A stretch of DNA of 49,594 nucleotides from NCBI GenBank assembly GCA_001823925.1, contig MHWB01000008.1, positions 1 to 49,594 on the forward strand. The letters are read 5' to 3'. This stretch comes from Candidatus Zambryskibacteria bacterium RIFCSPLOWO2_01_FULL_39_39. Lineage in GTDB: Bacteria > Patescibacteriota > Minisyncoccia > Phycocordibacterales > WO2-35-19. A model generated the notes under the pieces. It saw only the letters and a list, made by a program, of their open reading frames with translations, searched no databases and was not told the DNA's origin. Below, one piece after another: positions 15,835-23,414 of this stretch. The position numbers and the translations under genes were made by a program. Within the stretch, counting starts at the first letter, position 1. Each line of letters starts with the position of its first letter.

Positions 15835-15879
15835 AAAATGGCCGAAGCCAACAAGGCCTTTGCTCACTTCGCTTGGTAA
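15835..15879 (+). pseudogene. Second copy of the rpsG 3' end
   Basis: Encodes KMAEANKAFAHFAW and a stop, identical in protein to the last 14 codons of rpsG. It differs at six bases (GAG/GAA, AAA/AAG, GCT/GCC, GCC/GCT, CAT/CAC, TTT/TTC), every one synonymous. There is no homology upstream of the Lys codon. It looks like the displaced gene end left when an element inserted into the 3' end of rpsG and supplied a replacement end, or an end brought from a related genome. Confidence 0.85.
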
Positions 15880-15892
15880 TTTTTATACAAAA

Positions 15893-16061
15893 ATAAAGCC
15901 ACCAGTATGCATACCAGTGGCTAGCTCTTTCCCGTACCTTAGAACCAGTTTGAACCCCAACATCTAGGGTTTGTGGACACTTGTGGCGTCCAATGTTACA
16001 GGTCCATCGTTTCAACTCGCTCACCCAAAACGAGTTCCCAGCCTTTGGATCCGAGGGAGCT
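15893..16061 (-). ncRNA. Candidate small structured RNA
   Basis: Flanked on the minus strand by a TTGACA/TAGTAT promoter and a terminator (AGCCAC...GTGGCT then TTATTTTT, 15891-15922). Inside are several hairpins: AACTCG/CGAGTT, TGGAC/GTCCA, AACCC/GGGTT, and a closing AGCTC/GAGCT. An open frame crosses it but runs on through the terminator and the rpsG remnant, so it is probably not coding. I do not recognise it as 6S, SRP, RNase P or tmRNA. Confidence 0.45.
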
Positions 16062-16067
16062 AATGAC

Positions 16068-16095
16068 ATACTACCCCCATCCAATCTCTTGTCAA
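16068..16095 (-). promoter_or_regulatory. Promoter of the candidate small RNA
   Basis: On the minus strand, TTGACA (16090-16095) is followed after 16 nt by TAGTAT (16068-16073), close to the sigma-70 consensus. Confidence 0.5.
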
Positions 16096-16106
16096 GAGTT
16101 ATCCAC

Positions 16107-16147
16107 TTTTTGCAATTTATAAGAGAGTTGGTGTATATTTCTGAATT
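16107..16147. repeat. Direct repeat, copy A
   Basis: TTTTGCAATTTAT...GTGTATATTTCTGAAT matches 16524-16560. The two copies flank the 92-residue protein gene; each lies upstream of a minus-strand unit, suggesting a duplicated promoter region. Confidence 0.6.
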
Positions 16148-16149
16148 TT

Positions 16150-16181
16150 ACAAAAAAAGAAGCTCCGAAATCTCGGAGCTC
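16150..16181 (-). terminator. Terminator of the 92-residue protein gene
   Basis: On the minus strand AGCTCCGA-GATT-TCGGAGCT is followed by TCTTTTTTTG: a strong, 8-bp GC-rich stem with a T-tract. Confidence 0.85.
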
Positions 16182-16203
16182 AATACTTGGTGTTGTGGCG
16201 GGA

Positions 16204-16482
16204 TTATTTCTTCCGCCGCTCAATTTCCTTCTGGAGCAATTGAATTTCTCTCCGGTAGTCCGTTCCGCCATCATCATCTCCTGTTTCTGCATCTGTCAAT
16301 CTTTGGGCCGCACGAAGTTTTGCTAGATCCTCTGCCAGTTCCCATGGTGTCCACGTGGACAAATCATTACCATACATTTTTCCAAGGATAACATAAGCAG
16401 TATTGTGGGTGCGGTGGAATTCTCCGAGGGTGACGAAAATCTTCATTTCGGGGGTTAAAGCGTTTGGGTCAAATGGTCCCAT
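16204..16482 (-). CDS. Small hypothetical protein, charged C-terminus
   Basis: A 92-residue protein (MGPFDPNALTPEMKIFVTLG at the start) ending in a Lys/Arg/Glu helix (QLLQKEIERRKK). I do not recognise it. AAGGAG lies 7 nt before the chosen ATG; an in-frame ATG further up would place that site inside the gene. It has its own terminator and lies antisense between rpsG and fusA. Together with the 89-residue gene at 14768 and the 139-residue gene at 39841 it belongs to a style of small genes with strong Shine-Dalgarno and hairpin terminators that differs from the leaderless majority. Confidence 0.7.
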   Translation of the reverse strand: MGPFDPNALTPEMKIFVTLGEFHRTHNTAYVILGKMYGNDLSTWTPWELAEDLAKLRAAQRLTDAETGDDDGGTDYRREIQLLQKEIERRKK

Positions 16483-16523
16483 AAAGTTCTCCTTCTGGTT
16501 TGAATCTAACATCTGGGGGTCTA

Positions 16524-16560
16524 TTTTGCAATTTATTATATATTAGTGTATATTTTGAAT
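16524..16560. repeat. Direct repeat, copy B
   Basis: TTTTGCAATTTATTATATAT then TAGTGTATATTTTGAAT, matching 16107-16147. On the minus strand it includes TATAAT-like boxes upstream of the 92-residue protein gene. Confidence 0.6.
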
Positions 16561-16583
16561 GTTCCTAAGGGGATTTTTTATTT

Positions 16584-16628
16584 GCTTCGCCAAGCCGAAG
16601 CCCTTCAAATATTTCAGGGCGAAGGCTG
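16584..16628. repeat. Palindromic element before fusA
   Basis: GCTTCGCC ... GGCGAAGG arms with an internal AGCCGAAGCCC; same GCTTCGCCAAGC-type module as seen inside recG (43769). Lies in the fusA leader region. Confidence 0.45.
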
Positions 16629-16646
16629 GTCTAATTTATAATTTAC

Positions 16647-18800
16647 ATGAATCGCGATTATCCATTAGAGAGAGTTAGAAATTTTGGGATTATAGCCCAC
16701 ATTGATGCTGGCAAGACTACTGTCTCCGAGTGCATTTTGTATTACACTGGTAGCCAACACAAAATAGGTGAGGTGCACGAAGGAGAGACTACTACCGACT
16801 GGATGGAACAGGAGCGTGAGCGCGGCATTACTATTACCGCCGCCGCCATCACTTGTTTTTGGGCGCCAACATATTTGAGTGTGGAAGAGCGAAAAAACAA
16901 AGATAACAAATGTCGTTTTAATATTATAGATACTCCGGGACACATTGATTTCACGGTAGAAGTGAAAAGATCAATGCGGGTGTTGGACGCGGCAGTTTGT
17001 GTATTTGATGGAGTGGCTGGGGTAGAACCACAATCAGAAACCAACTGGCGATATGCCGAAGAGGCGCAAGTACCCAGACTTTGTTTTATAAACAAGTTGG
17101 ATCGAACTGGCGCTAACTTTGAAAAATCTTACCAATCTATTTTAAGTAGGCTTTCTAAAAAAGCGGTGCGTATGCAGATACCAATAGGTGAAGAAGACAA
17201 GCACGAAGGTGAGATTGATTTACTAAAAATGAAGGCCTATAAATTTGAAGGTCAGCTTGGTGGGGATGTAATAGAAGGAGAAATACCAGAAAATCTAAAA
17301 GCAGACGCTTTAAAATACCGAGCTGAACTTGTAGAAAGAATTGTAGAAAATGATGAAGAGATGATGAATAAATATTTGGCTGGTGAAGAAATTGCTGTAG
17401 CCGATTTGAAAAAGATTTTGCGTCAGGCCGTTATTGCCAACAAAATATTTCCTGTTTTTTGCGGTTCAGCCTTAAAAAACAAAGGAGTTCAACTGGTTTT
17501 GGATGCGGTGGTTGATTTTCTTCCCTCACCTTTGGATATGCCAGCCATCAAGGGTATTGATCCAAGAAGTGGCGAAGAGATAGAGAGACATCCGGATGAT
17601 AAAGAGCCTTTTTCGGCCCTCGCCTTCAAACTTCAAGCCGACCCATTTGTGGGACAACTCACGTTCTTTAGGGTTTATTCGGGGACCATTGAATCTGGCT
17701 CCTATATTTATAATGCAACCACTGGAGACAAAGAAAGATTGGGTCGTATTGTGAGGCTCCAAGCTGACCAGAGAGAAGAAGTTAAAAAAGTATTTGCCGG
17801 AGAAATCGCTGCTGCCGTTGGTCTTAAAAGTGCCAAAACCTCTCACACTTTTTGTGACGAAAACAATCCTATTATTCTAGAAGAGATTATATTTCCAGAA
17901 CCAGTTATCTCTTTGCGGATAGAACCAAAAACTAAAGTAGACCAAGAGAAAATGGGTATGGCCTTAAAAAGACTTTCAGATGAAGATCCGACTTTCCGCA
18001 TCAAGGGGGATTCTGAGACGGGCGAGACCGTGATTTCTGGTATGGGCGAGCTCCATTTGGATATTATTGTAGATAGGATGAAGAGGGAATTTGGCGTAGA
18101 AGCCAATGTTGGTGCTCCGCAAGTGGCTTATAAAGAAACTATCACTGGCACTGCTGAAGCGGAAACCAAATACATCAAACAAACTGGAGGTAAAGGTCAA
18201 TACGGTCACGTCAAGCTAAACATTAAACCTTTGGAACCAGAAGTGGAAAATAAAAAGAAACAAAAAAATATTCACAGAAGTGAAGATTTTGAATTTATTG
18301 ATTCTATCAAGGGTGGTGTTATCCCTGCCGAATTTATCCCAGCGGTTGAAAAGGGGGTGAAAGAAGCAATGGAGCGAGGCATTGTAGCGGGCTACAAAAT
18401 GGTCAATGTCTCTTGTGAGCTTACTTTTGGTTCTTACCATGATGTTGACTCATCTGAAATCGCTTACAAGATTGCCGCCTCCCAAGCTTTCCAGGAAGCC
18501 GCTAAAAAAGCAAGGCCAGTTATTCTGGAGCCAATTATGAAAGTGGAAGTGGTTGTCCCTGAAAAATTTATGGGTGATATTACTGGACACCTATCTTCCA
18601 AGCGAGGACTAATAGAGGGTATGGATGATCGTGCTGGTCTCAAGGTAGTCAAAGCCAAGGTGCCCCTCTCTGAACTTTTTGGTTATGTTACCACTCTCCG
18701 CTCAATGACTGAAGGCCGTGGCTCCGCCAACATTGAATTTGACCACTATGCCATTGTGCCTCCAAACGTGGCCCTCTCTATTGTTGAGTCAAGGAAGTAA
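16647..18800 (+). CDS. fusA: Elongation factor G
   Basis: The ribosomal translocase, 717 residues. GTPase motifs are complete: G1 AHIDAGKTT, G2 with RGITITAAA, G3 DTPGHIDF, G4 NKLDR. Domains II-V follow, with GETVISGMGELHLDII in domain III and GQYGHVKL in domain IV. About 15 extra residues (KKKQKNIHRSEDFE) lie in domain IV. TATAAT at 16637-16642 ends only 4 nt before the ATG, so fusA appears to have its own promoter, which would be needed because the insertion cuts it off from rpsG. Confidence 0.97.
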   Translation: MNRDYPLERVRNFGIIAHIDAGKTTVSECILYYTGSQHKIGEVHEGETTTDWMEQERERGITITAAAITCFWAPTYLSVEERKNKDNKCRFNIIDTPGHIDFTVEVKRSMRVLDAAVCVFDGVAGVEPQSETNWRYAEEAQVPRLCFINKLDRTGANFEKSYQSILSRLSKKAVRMQIPIGEEDKHEGEIDLLKMKAYKFEGQLGGDVIEGEIPENLKADALKYRAELVERIVENDEEMMNKYLAGEEIAVADLKKILRQAVIANKIFPVFCGSALKNKGVQLVLDAVVDFLPSPLDMPAIKGIDPRSGEEIERHPDDKEPFSALAFKLQADPFVGQLTFFRVYSGTIESGSYIYNATTGDKERLGRIVRLQADQREEVKKVFAGEIAAAVGLKSAKTSHTFCDENNPIILEEIIFPEPVISLRIEPKTKVDQEKMGMALKRLSDEDPTFRIKGDSETGETVISGMGELHLDIIVDRMKREFGVEANVGAPQVAYKETITGTAEAETKYIKQTGGKGQYGHVKLNIKPLEPEVENKKKQKNIHRSEDFEFIDSIKGGVIPAEFIPAVEKGVKEAMERGIVAGYKMVNVSCELTFGSYHDVDSSEIAYKIAASQAFQEAAKKARPVILEPIMKVEVVVPEKFMGDITGHLSSKRGLIEGMDDRAGLKVVKAKVPLSELFGYVTTLRSMTEGRGSANIEFDHYAIVPPNVALSIVESRK

Positions 18801-18845
18801 ATTTTAATTTCTAAAATATTAAATTTGATTATAGAAAGAAGATTT

Positions 18846-18853
18846 GCTATAAT
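18846..18853 (+). promoter_or_regulatory. Extended -10 of the second toxin-antitoxin pair
   Basis: TGC-TATAAT ends 6 nt before the ATG at 18860: a textbook example of the leaderless arrangement in this window. Confidence 0.6.
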
Positions 18854-18859
18854 CGTTTC

Positions 18860-19066
18860 ATGTCAAGTATGACTTTTAAAATAAAACAAGCTGAACCTAA
18901 GTCAAAAAATGTAACTATTAGTTTTGATGCACAGAAATTTGAAAGAATCGCAGGCAATTTTGGTTTTTTTAATCAAGATTTTTTAGAAAGTCTAAATAGA
19001 GCAGAGAAAGATATTAAAGCTGGTAGAGTTCAAAAAATAAAAAGTTTAGCTTTTCTTCGTAAATAA
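18860..19066 (+). CDS. Probable antitoxin of a RelE-type pair
   Basis: A 68-residue protein with a mixed beta/helical N-terminus (VTISFDAQKFERIAGNFGFF) and the tail 'LNRAEKDIKAGRVQKIKSLA', which resembles the C-terminal partner-wrapping segment of small RelB/DinJ-like antitoxins (helix with 'd...GrV.ki.sl..lr'). It ends one base before the toxin gene. The family itself is not certain; the call rests on size, tail and position. A second in-frame ATG at 18869 is possible, but the -10 box favours 18860. Confidence 0.7.
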   Translation: MSSMTFKIKQAEPKSKNVTISFDAQKFERIAGNFGFFNQDFLESLNRAEKDIKAGRVQKIKSLAFLRK

Positions 19067-19067
19067 A

Positions 19068-19349
19068 ATGTTTGAAGTAGTTGTTACTCAAGAGTTTGTT
19101 AAAAGATATTCGCTTTTGCCCATAAGTATTCAGAAGAAAGCAGAGAAACAAGAAAAATTTTTTAGACAAAATCCTTTTTATCCATCGCTAAATACTGAAA
19201 AATTAGAGCCAAAAGGAAAACAACTTTGGAGTTTTAGAGTTGATAAGAGTTACAGAGTACTTTTTAGATTTGGTTTCAATAAGACAGTCATGTTTCTTAC
19301 AATAGGTCCCCATGATTGGATATATAAAATAGCTTTTAAATCTTTTTAA
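19068..19349 (+). CDS. RelE/ParE-type toxin
   Basis: A 93-residue basic protein of the YafQ/RelE group: VVVTQEFVKRYSLLPISIQK, NPFYPSLNTEKLEPKG, 'LWSFRVDKSYRVLFRFGF' and the closing 'MFLTIGPHDWIYK'. The conserved Arg pair in the central strand and the terminal His-Asp-x-x-Tyr are features of ribosome-dependent mRNA interferases. Paired with the antitoxin just upstream and followed after 4 bp by pnp, so the toxin and PNPase may be co-transcribed. Confidence 0.85.
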   Translation: MFEVVVTQEFVKRYSLLPISIQKKAEKQEKFFRQNPFYPSLNTEKLEPKGKQLWSFRVDKSYRVLFRFGFNKTVMFLTIGPHDWIYKIAFKSF

Positions 19350-19353
19350 TAAT

Positions 19354-21510
19354 ATGAAATCCAAAAAATACGAGCTGGAGATTGGCGGGGAGAGACTTAT
19401 TGCAGAGTTTACAGATTTGGCTGAAAATGCGCACGGTTCGGTGATATTGCGACTAGGGGACACGGTAGTATTGGCTACCGCAGTTATGTCTAAAGGAGAA
19501 AAAGATTTGGAGTATTTTCCTCTCTCGGTTGAATACGAAGAAAGATTTTATGCCTCGGGGCAAATTTTAGGTTCCCGATTTGTGAGGAGAGAGGGCAGGC
19601 CTTCGGATGAAGCCATACTTTCTGGGCGCATTGTTGATAGGACTATCCGGCCTCTTTTTGACAGTGATTTGAGAAATGAAATCCAAGTGGTGGTGACAGT
19701 GCTCTCGCTTGATAAATACGACCCCGATGTTTTGGGGGTGATTGCTTCTTCGCTTGCTCTTGGTGTTTCCGACATTCCTTGGAATGGCCCAGTAAGCGCT
19801 GTGAGAATCGGTAAATTAAAAAACCTACCTGCGCAGGCAGGTAGCGAAGAATTTTTAGTAAACCCTTCTTACGAAATTAGAGAAGGGGGTGTTGAATTAG
19901 ATATGATGGCTTGTGGCAGAGACGGTACTATAAATATGATTGAGGTGGGGGCAAGCGAACTTCCAGAAGAGATACTCGTAAAAGCTTTGGAAAGGGCTAA
20001 GATTGAATTAGAAAAGTTACAAAAATTTCAAGAAAAAATAATAGGAGAGGTTGGTAAGAAAAAAATAGAAGTCAAGAAAACAGAAGTACCCAAAAATTTA
20101 GAAGAAGCTTTTAAAATACAAGTAATTTCAAAGTTGGCGAGCGTTTTGGGTGAGGCTGGCAAACATAAGATATACGCTTTAGAGGATGAATGGTTTAAAT
20201 ATTTAAATGAAAATATACCAGAAGCAGACCAGAGAATTGCTAAAAAACTTTTTCATGAAGCCATAAATGATTTTATTCACAAAATTTCTATTGACGACAA
20301 TAAACGTATAGATGGTAGAGGTTTTGATGAATTGCGAAATTTATTCGCTAAAGCCGGAGGTCTTTCTTCCGTGCTTCATGGCTCGGGCATCTTTTATAGA
20401 GGGGGGACACATATACTTTCGGCACTGACTCTGGGCGCCCCGGGAGACTCTCAGGTTATAGATGGTATGGAGAGTCATACTGACAAAAGATTTATGCATC
20501 ATTACAATTTCCCCCCATTTTCTTCTGGTGAGGTAGGGAGAATAGGGGTGACAAATAGAAGGATGGTTGGGCATGGTGCTCTAGCAGAAAAAGCTTTAAT
20601 CCCGGTAATCCCGAACAAAGACACTTTTCCCTACACAATTCGTATCGTATCTGAAGCGCTCTCATCAAACGGTTCCACCTCTATGGGTTCAGTCTGTGCT
20701 TCCACCTTGGCTCTTATGGATGCTGGGGTACCTATTTCTAAACCGGTGGCCGGTATTGCTTCAGGATTGATGATGTCCCTCGACCCCTTCGACAAAGCTC
20801 AGGATAAATCCGCTCGGGATAAAATTTTGTCATACAAAATTTTAACTGATATTCAAGGTCCAGAAGACGAGCATGGCGATATGGATTTTAAGGTTGCGGG
20901 CACAAGAGATGGGGTGACGGCGGTCCAAATGGACGTCAAGGTTGATGGTATCCCCATCTCCATTCTCAAAGAAGCGTTTGAAAAAGCTAAAGTGGCGAGA
21001 ATGAAAATTTTGGATGTGATGGAGGCTGAAATAAAGAGCCCCAGAAAAGAGTTGTCGCCCAAAGCGCCAAGAATTATTTCCATCAAAATCAAGCCAGAGC
21101 AGATTGGGATGGTTATTGGCACGGGCGGTAAAGTAATAAATGAAATAAAAGATTTGACCGGGGTGGAGATTGATATAGAAGAAGACGGCATGGTTTATAT
21201 AACCGGTGAAGGTGGAGGCGCCGAAAAAGCTAAAGCTTTAATCGAAGATATAGTTAAAGAATACAAAGAAGGGGATAGGGTCTTGGGGGAGGTGGTACGA
21301 GTGGCCGACTTTGGAGTCATCGTAAAGATTGGTCCAAAGAGCGATGGACTAGTTCATGTCTCCGAAATTGCTCCATTTAGAATAGAAAAAGTAGAAACAT
21401 ATATGAAGGTTGGTATGAAAGTGCCAGTGATGATAAAAGGTATAGATGACAAGGGACGACTCAAACTTTCTATCAAAGATGCTGACCCAAATTTTATTCA
21501 GAAGAAATAG
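19354..21510 (+). CDS. pnp: Polyribonucleotide nucleotidyltransferase (PNPase)
   Basis: A 3'-5' phosphorolytic exoribonuclease, 718 residues. The two RNase PH domains are clear (LRLGDTVVLATAVMSKGEKD and VLHGSGIFYRGGTHILSAL, with TDIQGPEDEHGDMDFKVAGT in the second), followed by KH (IGMVIGTGGKVINEI) and S1 (GDRVLGEVVRVADFGVIVKI) domains. Two in-frame repeat segments are present: LPAQAG in the first PH domain and PFDKAQDKSARDK in the second. Both lie in surface loops and keep the frame. Confidence 0.96.
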   Translation: MKSKKYELEIGGERLIAEFTDLAENAHGSVILRLGDTVVLATAVMSKGEKDLEYFPLSVEYEERFYASGQILGSRFVRREGRPSDEAILSGRIVDRTIRPLFDSDLRNEIQVVVTVLSLDKYDPDVLGVIASSLALGVSDIPWNGPVSAVRIGKLKNLPAQAGSEEFLVNPSYEIREGGVELDMMACGRDGTINMIEVGASELPEEILVKALERAKIELEKLQKFQEKIIGEVGKKKIEVKKTEVPKNLEEAFKIQVISKLASVLGEAGKHKIYALEDEWFKYLNENIPEADQRIAKKLFHEAINDFIHKISIDDNKRIDGRGFDELRNLFAKAGGLSSVLHGSGIFYRGGTHILSALTLGAPGDSQVIDGMESHTDKRFMHHYNFPPFSSGEVGRIGVTNRRMVGHGALAEKALIPVIPNKDTFPYTIRIVSEALSSNGSTSMGSVCASTLALMDAGVPISKPVAGIASGLMMSLDPFDKAQDKSARDKILSYKILTDIQGPEDEHGDMDFKVAGTRDGVTAVQMDVKVDGIPISILKEAFEKAKVARMKILDVMEAEIKSPRKELSPKAPRIISIKIKPEQIGMVIGTGGKVINEIKDLTGVEIDIEEDGMVYITGEGGGAEKAKALIEDIVKEYKEGDRVLGEVVRVADFGVIVKIGPKSDGLVHVSEIAPFRIEKVETYMKVGMKVPVMIKGIDDKGRLKLSIKDADPNFIQKK
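19825..19844. repeat. In-frame palindrome 1 inside pnp
   Basis: CTACCTGC-GCAG-GCAGGTAG, a perfect 8-bp stem with a 4-nt loop, encoding LPAQAG. The same module occurs in recG at 44726. Confidence 0.8.
20783..20825. repeat. In-frame repeat 2 inside pnp
   Basis: CCTTCGACAAAGCTCAGG followed by ATAAATCCGCTCGGGAT; encodes PFDKAQDKSARD. A shorter relative (CTTCGATAAGCTCAGTGTAAA) lies just after the tRNA at 43462. Confidence 0.6.
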
Positions 21511-21536
21511 TTCCTTTTCTCAAATAGAATAAATAG

Positions 21537-21542
21537 TATAAT
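21537..21542 (+). promoter_or_regulatory. -10 box of the 327-residue membrane protein gene
   Basis: TATAAT ending 6 nt before the ATG at 21549. Confidence 0.5.
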
Positions 21543-21548
21543 ATAAAT

Positions 21549-22532
21549 ATGAATCCAGAAGAAAAGGAAGATACCTCCAAAGATTTCGGAAAAGTAATTG
21601 ACGCTTTGCATAACAAGCAGAAGCTCTCTTCCTTGCGTACTTATCAGGGCGATATGGCCGAGTTTATAAAAGATAAAAATGAATCGGTGATTTCGGTCGC
21701 GGTTAAAGAAAAAGTTCGTGACGAAAGAAGAGAAGAACAGATAGAAAAAGTAGAAGAAAAAATAGATCTTTATCATCCAATCCAAACACCAACTTCAAAT
21801 AAAAAAGGTTTTCAAATAAATTTAACAATGATTTTTTTAAGTCTGCTACTCATCGTTGGTGGCTCGGTCGGCTTCTTTTATGCTTTTGAATTTATAAAAA
21901 ATGGCTCTCCACCCAAAACTGCTACTAAAGAAGAAATAATTCCTTATAACAATTTAATTACCCTAGCCAATGTAACAAATGTAAATTTGGGAGAAGAGTT
22001 TGGGAAACTTTCCTCTAGCGCCGGTATTAATATCGTAAAAATATCTGATGCAAATGGAGAGTCTTTCCAAAAAATTCAAGATTTCTTAAATTTTTTACAA
22101 ATATCGCCACCTTCTGAACTCGTCAGAACTTTGAGAGATGAGTATGCGCTTGGGGTAATTTCTCAAAATGAAGTTAATTCTTCTTTTATGGTGATAACCG
22201 TGGATGATTTTGGTAGAGCTTTTGCCGGTATGCTCGATTGGGAGAAAAGTTTAGAGAAAGATTTATTTTTTTTGAGTAGAGAATTGCCCAAGGAGCCTGA
22301 AGTGCAAACTGATCTTGAAGAACCAATCCAACCCACCCAACCATCTGAAACCATTTTTACATGGAAAGATGTGATTATTAAAAACAAAGACACGAGGGCT
22401 CTAGTAGATGAAGGCGGTAGAAGTATTATTGCATATACGTTTCTTGATAAAAACACCATTCTTATAACCGACAACACTTTGGTTATAGGAGATATTACCT
22501 CTGCCTACAATACTCGCTCAGTTGCTAGATAG
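21549..22532 (+). CDS. Single-pass membrane protein, unknown function
   Basis: A 327-residue protein with a charged cytoplasmic N-terminus (about 90 residues, including a Glu/Lys/Arg coiled stretch DERREEQIEKVEEKIDLYHP), one membrane helix at about residues 95-117 (MIFLSLLLIVGGSVGFFYAF) and a 210-residue outer domain with no recognised motif. The topology and the late Pro/Glu/Gln-rich linker are typical of Patescibacteria envelope proteins. I cannot assign a function. It has its own -10 box and follows pnp. Confidence 0.75.
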   Translation: MNPEEKEDTSKDFGKVIDALHNKQKLSSLRTYQGDMAEFIKDKNESVISVAVKEKVRDERREEQIEKVEEKIDLYHPIQTPTSNKKGFQINLTMIFLSLLLIVGGSVGFFYAFEFIKNGSPPKTATKEEIIPYNNLITLANVTNVNLGEEFGKLSSSAGINIVKISDANGESFQKIQDFLNFLQISPPSELVRTLRDEYALGVISQNEVNSSFMVITVDDFGRAFAGMLDWEKSLEKDLFFLSRELPKEPEVQTDLEEPIQPTQPSETIFTWKDVIIKNKDTRALVDEGGRSIIAYTFLDKNTILITDNTLVIGDITSAYNTRSVAR

Positions 22533-22575
22533 TTTAATTTGGGAGAAGTAAATACCTATAAACTAATTAAATAAC

Positions 22576-22923
22576 ATGGAAGCAATAAATAATCCAGAAA
22601 GTTTTGAAATTTTTAAGAGTAGGGTTGCGGAAATTTTTAAAAATGAAGGGCTTTCTGAGGGTTTAAAATCTGAGATTGAAGATTGGATCAAGTTAGCATA
22701 TGAGAGGCATCATAAATATGGTAGCTCTGCAGAAGAAAGAATTTTAATTCAATTGCAAATGGCCCAAATATATGGATCTACAGAGCAATATGATAGCTCG
22801 TGGAAACTTTTATCTGAAGCGTGGGATTATGCAGATGGGATGAAAAATACTGAATTAGTCAAAGAAGCTGAAGATTTGATAGATTCTATACATGGAAGAA
22901 AAGACCAGAACGAGCTTTCATAA
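22576..22923 (+). CDS. Small helical (TPR-like) hypothetical protein
   Basis: A 115-residue, all-helical acidic protein. The stretch AEERILIQLQMAQIYGSTEQ followed by YDSSWKLLSEAWDYADGM has the spacing of a tetratricopeptide-type helix pair (A..y...g.y..a...l..a...a). It has no signal peptide. It is 44 bp after the membrane protein gene and may share its transcript. Function unknown. Confidence 0.65.
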   Translation: MEAINNPESFEIFKSRVAEIFKNEGLSEGLKSEIEDWIKLAYERHHKYGSSAEERILIQLQMAQIYGSTEQYDSSWKLLSEAWDYADGMKNTELVKEAEDLIDSIHGRKDQNELS

Positions 22924-22936
22924 ATTTACTATTTAT

Positions 22937-22944
22937 GCTAAAAT
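22937..22944 (+). promoter_or_regulatory. Extended -10 of the DksA/TraR-type gene
   Basis: TGC-TAAAAT ends 6 nt before the ATG at 22951; identical in form to the box at 8566. Confidence 0.55.
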
Positions 22945-22950
22945 GGTGCC

Positions 22951-23316
22951 ATGAGAAAGGACATAGACACAAAATATTTTAAGAATAAATTGGCCGAAGA
23001 GCTTCTTTTGGTTGAAAAAGAGCTTAATGATATTGGCCGAAGAAATCCAGATAATAAAAATGATTGGGAAGCCGAGCCAACGGTGATGAATCAAGATAGC
23101 GCAGACGAAAATGAAACGGCTGATAATATAGAAGAATTTGAGAGTAATACGGCCGTCCTCAAAGAATTGGAAATAAGATACAACGATATAAAAGATGCTC
23201 TAGTGAAAATTGAAAAAGATGAGTATGGTTTTTGTGAAGTCTGTAAGGCTCCAATCGAAGAAGATCGCCTTATCGCCAACCAAGCCGCTCGCACCTGCAA
23301 AGAACATATGCAATAA
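22951..23316 (+). CDS. DksA/TraR-family zinc-finger protein
   Basis: A 121-residue protein: an N-terminal coiled coil (KNKLAEELLLVEKELNDIGR and LKELEIRYNDIKDALVKIEK), then a C4-type finger region YGFCEVCKAPIEEDRLIANQ followed by AARTCKEHM. Three cysteines plus a late His are seen, so the zinc site may be C3H rather than C4. The family binds the RNA polymerase secondary channel or acts as general stress factors; the acidic Asp pair at the coiled-coil tip of true DksA is not obvious. It has its own leaderless promoter. Confidence 0.85.
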   Translation: MRKDIDTKYFKNKLAEELLLVEKELNDIGRRNPDNKNDWEAEPTVMNQDSADENETADNIEEFESNTAVLKELEIRYNDIKDALVKIEKDEYGFCEVCKAPIEEDRLIANQAARTCKEHMQ

Positions 23317-23414
23317 TGTTGCTAGTTTGAATTTATGGACAATAATAACTCTCAAAATTATAGATAAAATTCTTTCCACCTTTAAATTTACAAATTAACT
23401 AATCACTAAATAAA

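Noticed and set aside
15830-16084. An 84-codon minus-strand open frame in the candidate small RNA
   Set aside because: It reads through the terminator hairpin and antisense of the rpsG remnant; the composition is not protein-like.
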